From the NCBI GenBank assembly GCA_026705925.1, contig JAPOZT010000015.1, positions 1 to 64,000 of the forward strand: DNA of 64,000 nucleotides, given 5' to 3'. This document shows positions 42,976 to 51,969 of the stretch, piece after piece; the stretch's first letter is position 1; every line of letters starts with the position of its first letter. Source of the DNA: Gemmatimonadota bacterium (lineage in GTDB: Bacteria > JAAXHH01). The notes beneath the pieces were generated by a model. The model was not told the origin of the DNA and searched no databases. It saw nothing but the letters and a program-made list of their open reading frames with translations. The position numbers and the translations under genes are program-made.

Positions 42976-43901
42976 AGGTCCTTCGCTCCGTTGAGGAAGC
43001 CGCAACCCGCTATCCCCGGGCCGTGATCGCCGTCGGCAATTTCGACGGGGTCCACCTGGGGCACGGCGCGATCATCGAGCGGGCGATAAACCGGTCGAAG
43101 GCCCTGCGCGCTCCCTGCATGGTCGTTACCTTCGATCCGCATCCTCAACTGGTCGTCGGCAGAAAACCGTCTCTGCCGATCCTGACGCCGACGGACCAGA
43201 AACTGGAGTTGCTGTCGCCATTCGAAATCGATGCCGTGCTCGTCATCCCCTTCACGGGTGCTTTTGCCCGGATCGAGGCGGAATCCTTCGTTAAAGCGAC
43301 ATATGTAGATACACTGGATATACAGGAGATCGTCGTAGGCTACAGCCACAATTTCGGAAGACACGGACGGGGAGACCGGTTGCTGCTGGACCGGTTGAGC
43401 GCGCGTTACGGTTTCGCGGTCCACGTCGTGCAACCGATTCAGATGGAAGGGAGCCCGGTAAACAGCAGCCGGATCCGAGCTGTCCTGTCAGAAGGAGAAA
43501 TCCACGACGCCGAGCGTCTGCTCGGCCACCCTTACGGGATCACCGGCACCGTGATCCGCGGGGACGGACGGGGGAGCGCGCTGCGGTTTCCCACCGCAAA
43601 TCTGGAAGCGCACGATCCCGACGTCCTGATCCCAAAGCGGGGGGTATACGCGGTCCGCGTCGGCCTGGGCGAAAGGGTGCTCAACGGCGTGATGAACATC
43701 GGCGTCCGGCCCACGTTCGGCCAGGAGGTCGAACACTGCGAGGTGCACATCCTGGATTTCGAAGGGGACCTTTACAACCAGTCCATCCGGGTGGAATTCG
43801 TCGAGCGTATCCGGGACGAGAAGAGGTTCGAGACCGTCGAAGCGCTCAAAGACCAGATTTCAAAGGACGTGTATACGACGTACAACATGTTGAAAGCGTG
43901 A
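42972..43901 (+). CDS. ribF: Bifunctional riboflavin kinase / FAD synthetase
   Basis: 309 residues. The N-terminal nucleotidyltransferase has VGNFDGVHLGH and the FDPHP strand; the C-terminal kinase has GHPYGITGTVIRGDGRG and RFPTANLE. It phosphorylates riboflavin to FMN, then adenylates it to FAD. It overlaps rbfA (ATGA) and precedes rpsO, keeping the common rbfA-(truB)-ribF-rpsO order apart from the missing truB. Confidence 0.95.
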   Translation: MKVLRSVEEAATRYPRAVIAVGNFDGVHLGHGAIIERAINRSKALRAPCMVVTFDPHPQLVVGRKPSLPILTPTDQKLELLSPFEIDAVLVIPFTGAFARIEAESFVKATYVDTLDIQEIVVGYSHNFGRHGRGDRLLLDRLSARYGFAVHVVQPIQMEGSPVNSSRIRAVLSEGEIHDAERLLGHPYGITGTVIRGDGRGSALRFPTANLEAHDPDVLIPKRGVYAVRVGLGERVLNGVMNIGVRPTFGQEVEHCEVHILDFEGDLYNQSIRVEFVERIRDEKRFETVEALKDQISKDVYTTYNMLKA

Positions 43902-43979
43902 TCGAGAAGGGCGGCGCCCGTGGCGCCCCCGGGCCCCCGAGGAACCGGTCACAGTCAATTCATTCAAGGAGATCGTTTA

Positions 43980-44249
43980 GTGAGCATTGAGAAAGCACAG
44001 AAAGAGCAGATCCTTGCCGATCACGGTCGTCACGAGAAGGATACGGGATCGCCCGAGGCGCAGATCGCCCTCATGACGGCCCGGATCACCGAACTGACGG
44101 AGCATTTCAAGGTCCATAAAAAAGACCACCATTCGTTGCGTGGCCTGCTGAAGATCGTGGGTCGCCGGCGCCGGTTGCTTTCCTACCTGCGCAAGAATGA
44201 CCTGGAACGGTACCGGAAACTGATCAAGGAACTGGGTATCCGCGGATAG
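43980..44249 (+). CDS. rpsO: 30S ribosomal protein S15
   Basis: 89 residues, exactly the usual S15 length. GTG start with AAGGAGAT upstream. Family motifs: [35 protein letters not shown], and the end [10 protein letters not shown]. It binds 16S rRNA helix 22 and, in many bacteria, its own leader. It is followed by pnp, the common rpsO-pnp pair. Confidence 0.96.
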   Translation: MSIEKAQKEQILADHGRHEKDTGSPEAQIALMTARITELTEHFKVHKKDHHSLRGLLKIVGRRRRLLSYLRKNDLERYRKLIKELGIRG

Positions 44250-44262
44250 GTGGGCAGGACCC

Positions 44263-44334
44263 GATGAAGTAAGATTCACTGATGAAGTAAGATCCATTGA
44301 TGAAGTAAGATCCATTGATGATGTAAGACCCATT
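44263..44334. repeat. 18-bp tandem repeat between rpsO and pnp
   Basis: Four 18 bp units of GATGAAGTAAGATCCATT type (44263, 44281, 44299, 44317); the middle two are identical. They lie 13 bp after the rpsO stop and would be in the mRNA between rpsO and pnp, where rpsO-pnp transcripts are usually processed. Confidence 0.9.
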
Positions 44335-44387
44335 GGTGGCGGCACAGGCCGCCATCTGTCGACGATTTAAGGAGAAGACCAAGTATT

Positions 44388-46472
44388 ATGGCTCATCGTG
44401 TAGAACTTGAACTGGCTGGCAGGACGCTGACCCTCGAAACCGGTAAGGTCGCCAAGCAGGCGGATTCATCCGTATGGGTGCAGTATGGCGAGAGTGTGAT
44501 TCTGGCGAATGTCGTTTCAGAAAGCAAGTACGTGGAAGGGCGCGACTACCTTCCGTTGATGGTGGATTACCGCGAGCGGATGTACGCGGCGGGACGCATT
44601 CCCGGCGCGCGGCTCCGGAGAGAAGGACCTCCTTCCGAGAAAGAAATCCTGAGCGGGCGTCAGGTCGATCACGCCATCCGTCCTCTTTTCCCCAAGGACT
44701 ACTTCTACGAGACGCAGGTTTCCATCATCGTGCTGTCGACGGACATGGAAAACGACCATGACATCCTGGGCGTCATCGGCGCCGCCGCGGCCCTGCATAT
44801 CTCGGACATACCCGTCAAGGCGCCGCTGGCCGCCATTCGCATGGGACGGGTCGAAGGCGAATTCGTCGTCAACCCGACCTACAGCGACCTGGAGGACAGC
44901 GATCTCGACTTCGTGGTGACCGGCACGCCAGACCACATCATGTCGCTGGAAGGCAGCGCCCACGAAATCTCGGAAGACGACCTGACCGATGCGATCCTGC
45001 TCTGCCACGAGAACATCAAGGCGGTCATCGAGAAGATCGAGGAGCTTCGCCAGATGGTCGGCGCGCCGGAGCGGCGGTCCTACGATTCGCCCAAGACGGA
45101 TGCCGAGCTAGCCGACAAGGTGCGCGAAATCGCCCTTCCCCTCGTGCAGGAGGGCAACCGGACCCGGGAGAAGAAGGCGCGCGGAGACTGTTTCGGCCGC
45201 GCGGCCGACCTGGCCGTCGAAGAGCTGGCGGAAGCCTATCCGGACAGCGAGAACATCATTCGCGACCTGGTGCGGGACGTGCAGAGCGCCGACATGCACG
45301 ACATGATCAAGAACGAAGGCGTGCGCGTCGACGGCCGGGGCATGGACGACATCCGGCCCATCTGGTCGGAAGTCGGCGTGCTGCCGAGGACCCACGGATC
45401 GGCGCTCTTCACCCGGGGCGAAACGCAGAGCCTGACCGTGACTACTCTGGGATCCAAGATGGACGAGATGAAGCAGGACGATCTCGAAGGCGATTCGCTG
45501 AAATCCTTCATGCTGCACTATAATTTCCCGCCGTACAGCGTCGGCGAAGTGCGCATGGCCCGGGGACCCCGGCCGCGCGACATCGGCCACGGTTCGCTGG
45601 CGGAACACGCCATCGCCCCCGTGATCCCGTCGGAGGACGCGTTCCCCTATACCATCCGCATCGTCTCCGAAATCCTGGAGTCCAACAGCTCGTCGTCCAT
45701 GGCCACCGTATGCGGCGCCACCCTGTCCCTGATGGATGCGGGCGTGCCCATCAAGAGCCCCGTCGCCGGGGTGAATATCGGCCTAATCCCGGACGAACCC
45801 AAGCCCCAGTACCTGACCGACATCCAGGGCGTGGAGGACCACCTGGGCGGCATGGATTTCAAAGTGGCCGGCACGCGCGAGGGCATCACGTCCGTGCAGC
45901 TCGATGTCAAGGTCATGGCCGTCAACGAGGAGATTCTCCGCGAGTCCTTCGCCCGGGCGAAGACGGCTCGGATATTCATCCTGGACAAGATGGCCGAAAC
46001 CATCGCCGAGACGCGGGAGCAGCTTTCCGATTACGCCCCCCGCATCCTGACCGTGCAGGTCAAGCAGGACCAGATCGGTTCCGTGATCGGTCCGGGCGGC
46101 AAGGTGGTGCGCGGCATCCAGGAGGAGACGGGCGCCCAGATCAACATCGAGAACGACGGGACGATCACGATCGCCGCCGTCGACGCGGCCGCCGGCGAGA
46201 AGGCCAAGCAGATCATCGAAAGCATGACGGAAGAGCCCGAGATCGGCAAGGTCTACCAGGGCACCGTGAAGCGGATCGTGGACTTCGGCGCCTTTGTGGA
46301 GATCCTTCCCGGCAAGGACGGCCTGGTGCACATTTCCGAATGGGAAAACCACCGGACGAATTCCATGCGGGATGTGACCAACGAAGGCGACGAGGTGACC
46401 GTCAAGATCATCAATATCGATGACCAGGGCAAAGTCAAGCTGAGCCGGAAGCAGGTGCTCGCCGCGAACTGA
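44388..46472 (+). CDS. pnp: Polyribonucleotide nucleotidyltransferase (PNPase)
   Basis: 694 residues. Two RNase PH-like cores (about 5-220 and 300-530), KH domain with GSVIGPGGKVVRGIQ, and a C-terminal S1 domain (GKVYQGTVKRIVDFGAFVE). The protein has the normal PNPase length. It performs phosphorolytic 3'-5' RNA decay. The start has AAGGAGA upstream. The stop codon lies at the start of a 9 bp repeat block. Confidence 0.96.
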   Translation: MAHRVELELAGRTLTLETGKVAKQADSSVWVQYGESVILANVVSESKYVEGRDYLPLMVDYRERMYAAGRIPGARLRREGPPSEKEILSGRQVDHAIRPLFPKDYFYETQVSIIVLSTDMENDHDILGVIGAAAALHISDIPVKAPLAAIRMGRVEGEFVVNPTYSDLEDSDLDFVVTGTPDHIMSLEGSAHEISEDDLTDAILLCHENIKAVIEKIEELRQMVGAPERRSYDSPKTDAELADKVREIALPLVQEGNRTREKKARGDCFGRAADLAVEELAEAYPDSENIIRDLVRDVQSADMHDMIKNEGVRVDGRGMDDIRPIWSEVGVLPRTHGSALFTRGETQSLTVTTLGSKMDEMKQDDLEGDSLKSFMLHYNFPPYSVGEVRMARGPRPRDIGHGSLAEHAIAPVIPSEDAFPYTIRIVSEILESNSSSSMATVCGATLSLMDAGVPIKSPVAGVNIGLIPDEPKPQYLTDIQGVEDHLGGMDFKVAGTREGITSVQLDVKVMAVNEEILRESFARAKTARIFILDKMAETIAETREQLSDYAPRILTVQVKQDQIGSVIGPGGKVVRGIQEETGAQINIENDGTITIAAVDAAAGEKAKQIIESMTEEPEIGKVYQGTVKRIVDFGAFVEILPGKDGLVHISEWENHRTNSMRDVTNEGDEVTVKIINIDDQGKVKLSRKQVLAAN

Positions 46473-46506
46473 CCGGAGCGACCGAAGCGACCGGAGCGAC
46501 CGGCCA
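46471..46506. repeat. 9-bp tandem repeat after pnp
   Basis: Units of GACCGGAGC type at 46471, 46480, 46489 and 46498 (last one diverged) immediately follow and overlap the pnp stop codon. Confidence 0.75.
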
Positions 46507-46528
46507 GTATGATCCGAACATCGCCGCC

Positions 46529-48016
46529 GTGGGAATCGTCCGATCGAGCGTCAAGAGACATTTGATCGAGCGCCATGGCGGCGGTCTTACCTTGTACGGC
46601 CCTCCCTTGCCAGAATCCACCGACCGTACCAGAAAAACCGTGCTTCCCAACGGCATCCGGGTCGTTACGGAGCACATGCCGCACGTCCGATCCGTGACGA
46701 TGGGCGTCTGGGTGTGGTCCGGTACGCGGTTCGAACCCGCCGAGAAGCCGGGAATCGCCCACTTTCTCGAACACGCGGTGTTCAAGGGCACCGAAAAGCG
46801 CAACGCGTACCAGATCGCCCAGAGCATCGAAAGCCTCGGCGGGTACCTCAACGCCTTCACCGGCCGGGAACTCAACTGCTACTTCGCCCGGGTGATGGAC
46901 AGCCAACTGCCCGTCGCCGTGGACGTGATCGGCGACCTGCTGCAGTCCTCGAAGTTCGACCCCCAGGAGATCGAGAAGGAAAAGATGGTGGTCATCGAGG
47001 AGATACACGGCCTCGAAGACAACCCGGAAGACCTGGTCAGCGAGCTTTTCGCCAACCTGATCTGGCAGCCCCATCCACTGAGCCGGCCGATACTGGGCAA
47101 CGCGCCGTCCGTCTCGTCCTTCACGCGAAACCACCTCGTCGCGTACCTTGCGACTCGTTATCGGAACGACCACATATACGTCATCGCGGCGGGTAGCGTG
47201 GACCACGAGGCCCTGGTCGATCTCGTGCGGGATCAGTACGATTTTCCGGGGGAAAGCCACCATGCGGATTTTGATGCCGATGAGGGCGGCGACGCGAATA
47301 CCGACGGGGACGCCGGATCGGATGCCGACGGGGACGTAGTCGTGAATGCAGACGGGGAGGTCGTCGTGGATGGCGACGCGGACTTAGACGCGGTCGTCCG
47401 GCTCGATTCGAAGCGACTCGATTCGAAGCGGCGCGGGAAGCGAAAAAAAAAGCGGGTGTTGAGCAAGGACATCGCCCAGGTACACCTCTGCCTGGGAGGC
47501 GTCGCCCTGCCCTACGGCCATACGTCGAAATACGCCCTGTTCCTGCTGAACGCCCTGTTGGGCGGCGGGATGACCTCGCGGCTGTTCCAGAGGATCCGCG
47601 AGGAGGCGGGGCTGGCCTACTCGATCTATTCGGACCTGGATTTCTACCGGGATACCGGCCAGATCTGCATCAGCGCCGGTGTGGACCCGAAGGACGCGCA
47701 GCGTGCGATCGACCTGATCCGTCGGGAGTGCCGGGTGCTATGCGAGCAGCCCGTCCCGGAGGAGGAACTCCGCGATACGCGGTCCCAGCTGACCGGCAGT
47801 CTGTACCTTTCGCTGGAGGAGTCCGGCAGCGTGATGAACCGGCTGGCCAGGGCGGAGATCTACGAAAACAACCATTCCAGCGTGGACGAGATCGTCCGGA
47901 AGCTGGATGAAGTGACCACGGCCGATATCGCCGAACTGGCCGAGACGGTGTTCACGGCGGAAAACACGTACCTGACGGCCGTCGGTCCCCTATCGGAGAG
48001 CGATATCGCGCTGTGA
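46529..48016 (+). CDS. M16 family zinc protease (insulinase-like)
   Basis: 495 residues with two pitrilysin-type halves. The inverted zinc motif HFLEH is at residues 78-82 and the distal Glu fits EEIHG near residue 153. The second half shows TSRLFQRIREEAGLAYSIYS. Between them (residues about 247-310) is an Asp/Gly/Val-rich insertion with degenerate DADGD repeats, then LDSKR twice and a Lys/Arg run, absent from typical YmxG/MPP-like proteases. The GTG start is uncertain; the first 30 residues may not belong. The pnp-M16-dut order is common in many bacteria. Confidence 0.88.
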   Translation: MGIVRSSVKRHLIERHGGGLTLYGPPLPESTDRTRKTVLPNGIRVVTEHMPHVRSVTMGVWVWSGTRFEPAEKPGIAHFLEHAVFKGTEKRNAYQIAQSIESLGGYLNAFTGRELNCYFARVMDSQLPVAVDVIGDLLQSSKFDPQEIEKEKMVVIEEIHGLEDNPEDLVSELFANLIWQPHPLSRPILGNAPSVSSFTRNHLVAYLATRYRNDHIYVIAAGSVDHEALVDLVRDQYDFPGESHHADFDADEGGDANTDGDAGSDADGDVVVNADGEVVVDGDADLDAVVRLDSKRLDSKRRGKRKKKRVLSKDIAQVHLCLGGVALPYGHTSKYALFLLNALLGGGMTSRLFQRIREEAGLAYSIYSDLDFYRDTGQICISAGVDPKDAQRAIDLIRRECRVLCEQPVPEEELRDTRSQLTGSLYLSLEESGSVMNRLARAEIYENNHSSVDEIVRKLDEVTTADIAELAETVFTAENTYLTAVGPLSESDIAL

Positions 48017-48034
48017 GCGGTCCTGGAGCAAGCC

Positions 48035-48487
48035 ATGAGCACGCCCGTCGTTATACCCATTGCCTCGACCCGTCCGGATAGAGTGCATCCGGCGCCGCGA
48101 AGGATGACGCCCGGATCCGCGGGGCTCGACCTGTACGCCTGTGTCGACGAGCCGGTGGAAATCGCGCCGAAACAGCTCGAACTGATCGGGACGGGATACG
48201 CCATCGCACTGCCCCCGGGTTACGAAGGGCAGGTACGCCCCCGGAGCGGCCTGGCGCTCAATCACAAGATCGGGGTGCTGAACAGCCCGGGCACGATCGA
48301 TTCGGACTACCGCGGAGAGATCAAGGTGATACTTTTTAATTTCGGCGATCAGCCGTACAGCGTAAGCGACCGGGAGCGAATCGCCCAGCTCGTCATCGCC
48401 ACCGTACCTTTCGTCGTATTCGAAGAGATCGACCGCCTCGATGAAACCGGGCGCGGCGCCGGTGGATACGGCCACACGGGAAGATAA
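48035..48487 (+). CDS. dut: dUTP diphosphatase
   Basis: 150 residues, trimeric dUTPase. Motifs in order: AGLDLYA (1), RPRSGLA (2), GTIDSDYRGEI (3), RIAQLV (4) and RGAGGYGHTG (5). It hydrolyses dUTP to dUMP and pyrophosphate. It begins 18 bp after the M16 protease gene. Confidence 0.95.
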   Translation: MSTPVVIPIASTRPDRVHPAPRRMTPGSAGLDLYACVDEPVEIAPKQLELIGTGYAIALPPGYEGQVRPRSGLALNHKIGVLNSPGTIDSDYRGEIKVILFNFGDQPYSVSDRERIAQLVIATVPFVVFEEIDRLDETGRGAGGYGHTGR

Positions 48488-48489
48488 CC

Positions 48490-48828
48490 ATGATCCTGAA
48501 AATGATCCTGACGACCCTGGCCATCCTGCTGGTGACCAACGTGTACCCCGGTATCCAGGTCGATTCGGTGACCACCGCGATCATCGCGGCCGTCGTACTG
48601 GCCCTCATCAATACGATCGTGCGGCCCGTCGTCGTCGTCCTGACCCTGCCCATCAGCATGCTCACGCTGGGTCTCTTTCTCCTCGTCATCAACGCGGCCA
48701 TGCTCTACCTGGCCGCCTGGCTCGTCAACGGCTTCGACGTGGGCGGCTACTGGGACGCCTTGATCGCGTCCTTCATCATCTCGGTCGTTGTGGCCCTGCT
48801 GAACGGACTGATCAAGAGCAAGAGCTGA
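48490..48828 (+). CDS. Small four-helix membrane protein (phage-holin-family IV-like)
   Basis: 112 residues, almost entirely hydrophobic, with four predicted helices (about 4-20, 27-47, 52-77, 85-107) and the sequence IVRPVVVVLTLPISMLTLGLF that is typical of the bacterial 'phage holin family / DUF360-like' chromosomal proteins. No phage genes are nearby, so a lytic role is unlikely. It starts 2 bp after dut. Confidence 0.8.
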   Translation: MILKMILTTLAILLVTNVYPGIQVDSVTTAIIAAVVLALINTIVRPVVVVLTLPISMLTLGLFLLVINAAMLYLAAWLVNGFDVGGYWDALIASFIISVVVALLNGLIKSKS

Positions 48829-48831
48829 CAA

Positions 48832-49746
48832 TCACGGGCTCTCGACAAAGCCCTGCCGGCTCAGGAAGTCCAGCATCACCGTCGCGCACTCCTCCGGTTT
48901 CTCGAGCTGCAGAAAGTGTGTCGTTCCGGGCACGAACGTATAGTCGACGCCTGGGGCGGCGCTGTAGTCGAAATTCGGACGGTTCGGATCCAGGGCGGGA
49001 TCCGATCCGACGATCCGGATGGGACACCGCAGGGAGGCGAAGTCCACAGACACCGCAGGTTGAGAGGCTTCATACCAGATCTGCGCTTCGTACTCGCGCG
49101 GGCATCGGAGTTCGTAACCCTGTCCCGTCCCGGACTTCCTGAGGGTCGTCCGGGCAACGAGATCGAAGACGCCCGGCAAAGCATGCTGGAAGTAATGCAG
49201 GTTGGCATGTAGTTCGGCGAGCTCTTCCCGGGTCCGGAACCACGGCTCCCTCACGCTGAGCATGTTACCCGTTCGCACCGCCCGCTGCTCGAACTCCCTG
49301 TATCTCGGGCCCTTGTGGCACAGAGGCGGTGTGAACAGCACCATCGCGGAGTAGTGGTTGCCCCTCGATGGCAGGTGCAGGGCGGCCAGGGCGGAAATGG
49401 AGTGGAAGACGCCCACCGTGGGTTTCACGCCGTAGAGCCTTTCGATCGCTACGAAGACGCTGTCGTGGTCGCGGGAAAAAGCTTCGAAACGGTGGTTCTC
49501 CAGGGCTCCGACTTCGTTCCATCCGTGGTTCCTGAGATCATGGACCACCAGGTCGAAACCGGCGGCCAGCAGCGACCAGAACGGGTAGTAGAGGTCGATG
49601 GCGAGGCCGTTTCCGTGACTTAGGACAAGCCGGGGGCCCGCCGGATTCCCGTGGCGTCTCAGGACGATGACGGCGTTGTCGTCCACCTTGACGGTGTCAG
49701 TGGACAGCGGCTCGGGTATCTCCCAGATTGCTGGAGGTAATGTCAA
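48832..49746 (-). CDS. Alpha/beta hydrolase family protein
   Basis: 304 residues from a TTG preceded by a GAAGGGAAG site; the reading frame is open further upstream to a TTG at 49878 and an ATG at 49848, neither with a ribosome site. The alpha/beta fold is seen in RLVLSHGNGLAIDLYYPF (oxyanion HGN), DLVVHDLRNHG, and the final His in GTTHFLQLE. The nucleophile elbow reads VGVFHSISAL, so the usual GxSxG has Phe-His before and Ser after the Ser. It is convergent with the holin-like gene. Substrate unknown. Confidence 0.78.
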   Translation of the reverse strand: MTLPPAIWEIPEPLSTDTVKVDDNAVIVLRRHGNPAGPRLVLSHGNGLAIDLYYPFWSLLAAGFDLVVHDLRNHGWNEVGALENHRFEAFSRDHDSVFVAIERLYGVKPTVGVFHSISALAALHLPSRGNHYSAMVLFTPPLCHKGPRYREFEQRAVRTGNMLSVREPWFRTREELAELHANLHYFQHALPGVFDLVARTTLRKSGTGQGYELRCPREYEAQIWYEASQPAVSVDFASLRCPIRIVGSDPALDPNRPNFDYSAAPGVDYTFVPGTTHFLQLEKPEECATVMLDFLSRQGFVESP

Positions 49747-49894
49747 AACAGCTTCCCTTCTTCTCGATCTAGTGAAATTGAGCCAATAACCGTGGATCTC
49801 GATACGAACCTCCCGGTCCCATTCCCCTACGTGACAATATATCCCCATTCCGGCAGGGTTACAATATGACACCGACAAGAACGCTGCCTAAACC

Positions 49895-49923
49895 TTGACA
49901 GTAGATACATTGGCTTTTATCAA
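49895..49923 (+). promoter_or_regulatory. Probable promoter of the enolase-superfamily gene at 50026
   Basis: TTGACA (49895-49900) and TATCAA (49918-49923) are separated by 17 bp; the leader would be about 95 nt. Confidence 0.5.
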
Positions 49924-50025
49924 TAGGCTTCCAAGCTGGCCTGGTCCGATGAGCAGGTCGCCGCACGCGCGGCTCGAGTCAGCGGTGCGAGCTAGACACA
50001 ATCAAAGGACGTAGAGAGAAACAGA

Positions 50026-51483
50026 ATGATCCAGATCAAAGAAATTGACCTTCGCGTCCAGAACATGCGCACGCGCATGCCCTTCAAATTCGGCATATCG
50101 ACCATGACGGCGGTGCCGCACCTGGTTCTCGGCATGGTTCTCGAGGTAGACGGCCGGACGGGCAGCGGTTGCTCGGCGGACCACCTGCCTCCGAAATGGT
50201 TCACGAAAAATCCCGATACGTCCCTTGAAGATGAAGTGGGGGACATGATCTCCGTCATCCGGCACGCCAGCGATGCCGCGTTGACCATCGGCTCCGCGCC
50301 TGATCCGTTCGTTCTCTGGCAGGAGCTATACGAGGCACAGAAGACCTGGGGCACCGAGCGCGGCTTTGCGCCTCTCCTGTGGGGCCTGGGCACCAGCATG
50401 GTGGAGAGGGCCATGATCGAGGCTTTCTGCCGCCTGCAGGGCACGAATTTCGGCCAGGCAATACGCGCAAACGCCTTTGGCCTCCGATTGGAAGCATTTA
50501 ACACGAATCTCAACGAGCTGGAACCGTCCGATGTGTTGCCCGACGCCCCGATCACCGTCACGAACGTGCGCCATACCGTGGGTCTGGGAGACCCCCTGAC
50601 CCGGCCGGACATACCGCCGGAGGAACTGTGCAATGACGGGCTGCCCCAGTCGCTGGACGAGGTCATCGACACCTATGGCATTTCCTACTTCAAGATCAAG
50701 CTGTTCGGCGATGAAGCCCGGGATTTCGACCGTCTGAAGCAGACGGCCGGGATCATCGACGGGCGCCTGGACCGCTACGCCTTTACCCTGGACGGCAATG
50801 AGAATTACGGCGACATGGAATCGTTCCGGTCGTTCTGGGAAGCATTGCGGGCAGACCGCGACCTGGCCGGGTTTCTGGGGCGACTGATCTGCATTGAGCA
50901 GCCCCTCCACCGCAACATCGCACTGGATGAAGCCGTCAGGCAGCACTTCGGGTCCTGGCCCGACCGTCCTCCCTTCATCATCGACGAATCCGACGGCGAC
51001 ATAGGCGACGTGGAAAGGGCCGTCGACATTGGATACGCGGGTACGAGCTACAAGAACTGTAAAGGGGTATTCAAGGGCCTTTCCAACGCGGCCTATCTGA
51101 AGTACCTGTCGAATCAGCATCCGGAACGTGCATACGTGTTAACGAGCGAGGATCTTTCCAACATCGCACCAATCGCGCTGATGCAGGATCTCGCGGTACT
51201 GGCCACATTAGGGGTTGACCACAGCGAGCGAAACAGCCACCATTATTTCAAAGGGATAACGGTCTGGCCCGACGATATACAGAAACGGGTTGTGAATTAC
51301 CATCCGGACCTGTTCTGTTTGCATCCGGAAGGATTTCCATATATGAATATACACCAGGGCCGGATCAACATGGAAAGCGTCACGACCAGTCCCTTTGGGG
51401 TCGGGTTCGAATTCGAAGACCAGCTCAGTGCGCAACTCACCCCGCTGGATGACTGGAGTTATGCTTCCCTGGAGGGTGATTGA
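50026..51483 (+). CDS. Enolase-superfamily protein (mandelate racemase / MLE-like), long form
   Basis: 485 residues, about 100 longer than most members. N-terminal capping domain, then a barrel with FKIKLFGD (KxK), LDGNEN (Asp/Glu), IEQPL (Glu), IIDESDGD (Asp/Glu) and YKNCKGV (Lys). This gives D-E-D metal ligands with Lys on both sides, like muconate-lactonizing-type enzymes. It differs clearly from the MR-type protein at 1505. No function is assigned beyond the superfamily; it may act on a substrate linked to the downstream dehydrogenase. Confidence 0.82.
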   Translation: MIQIKEIDLRVQNMRTRMPFKFGISTMTAVPHLVLGMVLEVDGRTGSGCSADHLPPKWFTKNPDTSLEDEVGDMISVIRHASDAALTIGSAPDPFVLWQELYEAQKTWGTERGFAPLLWGLGTSMVERAMIEAFCRLQGTNFGQAIRANAFGLRLEAFNTNLNELEPSDVLPDAPITVTNVRHTVGLGDPLTRPDIPPEELCNDGLPQSLDEVIDTYGISYFKIKLFGDEARDFDRLKQTAGIIDGRLDRYAFTLDGNENYGDMESFRSFWEALRADRDLAGFLGRLICIEQPLHRNIALDEAVRQHFGSWPDRPPFIIDESDGDIGDVERAVDIGYAGTSYKNCKGVFKGLSNAAYLKYLSNQHPERAYVLTSEDLSNIAPIALMQDLAVLATLGVDHSERNSHHYFKGITVWPDDIQKRVVNYHPDLFCLHPEGFPYMNIHQGRINMESVTTSPFGVGFEFEDQLSAQLTPLDDWSYASLEGD

Positions 51484-51575
51484 TCATTTGGTTGAGTTCG
51501 GTCATGTTCCGTTACGGTCTGTGAACGACAGCCATATCGTTGGGAGTTACAAACCCCGGGAATGTGTCCATACGG

Positions 51576-51686
51576 TTGTACAATTAGGAACGGGTTTGTA
51601 CAGAACCGATTGGGCAATATACAAATTACAATCTTATTGTACACGCACGGCTTGCAAACTGTACAGATTATATATCATTTGTACAA
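51576..51686. repeat. TTGTACAA box array, cluster 1 (6 boxes)
   Basis: Boxes start at 51576 (TTGTACAA), 51596 (TTGTACAG), 51617 (ATATACAA), 51637 (TTGTACAC), 51659 (CTGTACAG) and 51679 (TTGTACAA). Steps are 20, 21, 20, 22 and 20 bp. Only the 8 bp palindromic core is conserved; the 12-14 bp between cores differs each time. Confidence 0.85.
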
Positions 51687-51863
51687 ATGCAAAAAACACT
51701 CATGAAACGTCAAAATGAGCCCGCGAGCAGAGACCAGAACAGGATTTCGATCGATTTCGGAAGGATCGAGGTACTGGATATGGCACGTTTCGGGCCGAAA
51801 ATGGGGTTTTTAGAGGTAGTTTCGAGCCACCCCCTGACCCTCCGATAATCGGATTAGAGACGA

Positions 51864-51886
51864 AATAGATTTACATAATATCTATT
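51864..51886. repeat. Inverted repeat between the two box clusters
   Basis: AATAGAT (51864-51870) and ATCTATT (51880-51886) form perfect 7 bp arms around a 9 bp loop in the box-free segment. Confidence 0.6.
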
Positions 51887-51969
51887 ATGCGAAGTAGGGT
51901 TTGAGAGGGGTAAACGGAGGATTTTGGAGTCTGGGACTATAAATCCAACTAGAAAGGCACAAAATACCA

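Noticed and set aside
48490..48828. Prophage remnant (holin)
   Set aside because: The holin-family label applies to many chromosomal proteins; no other phage gene is close.
51395..51718. 107-codon frame at the end of the enolase-family gene
   Set aside because: It starts inside the enolase-family gene, runs through TTGTACAA boxes, and has no ribosome site or domain.
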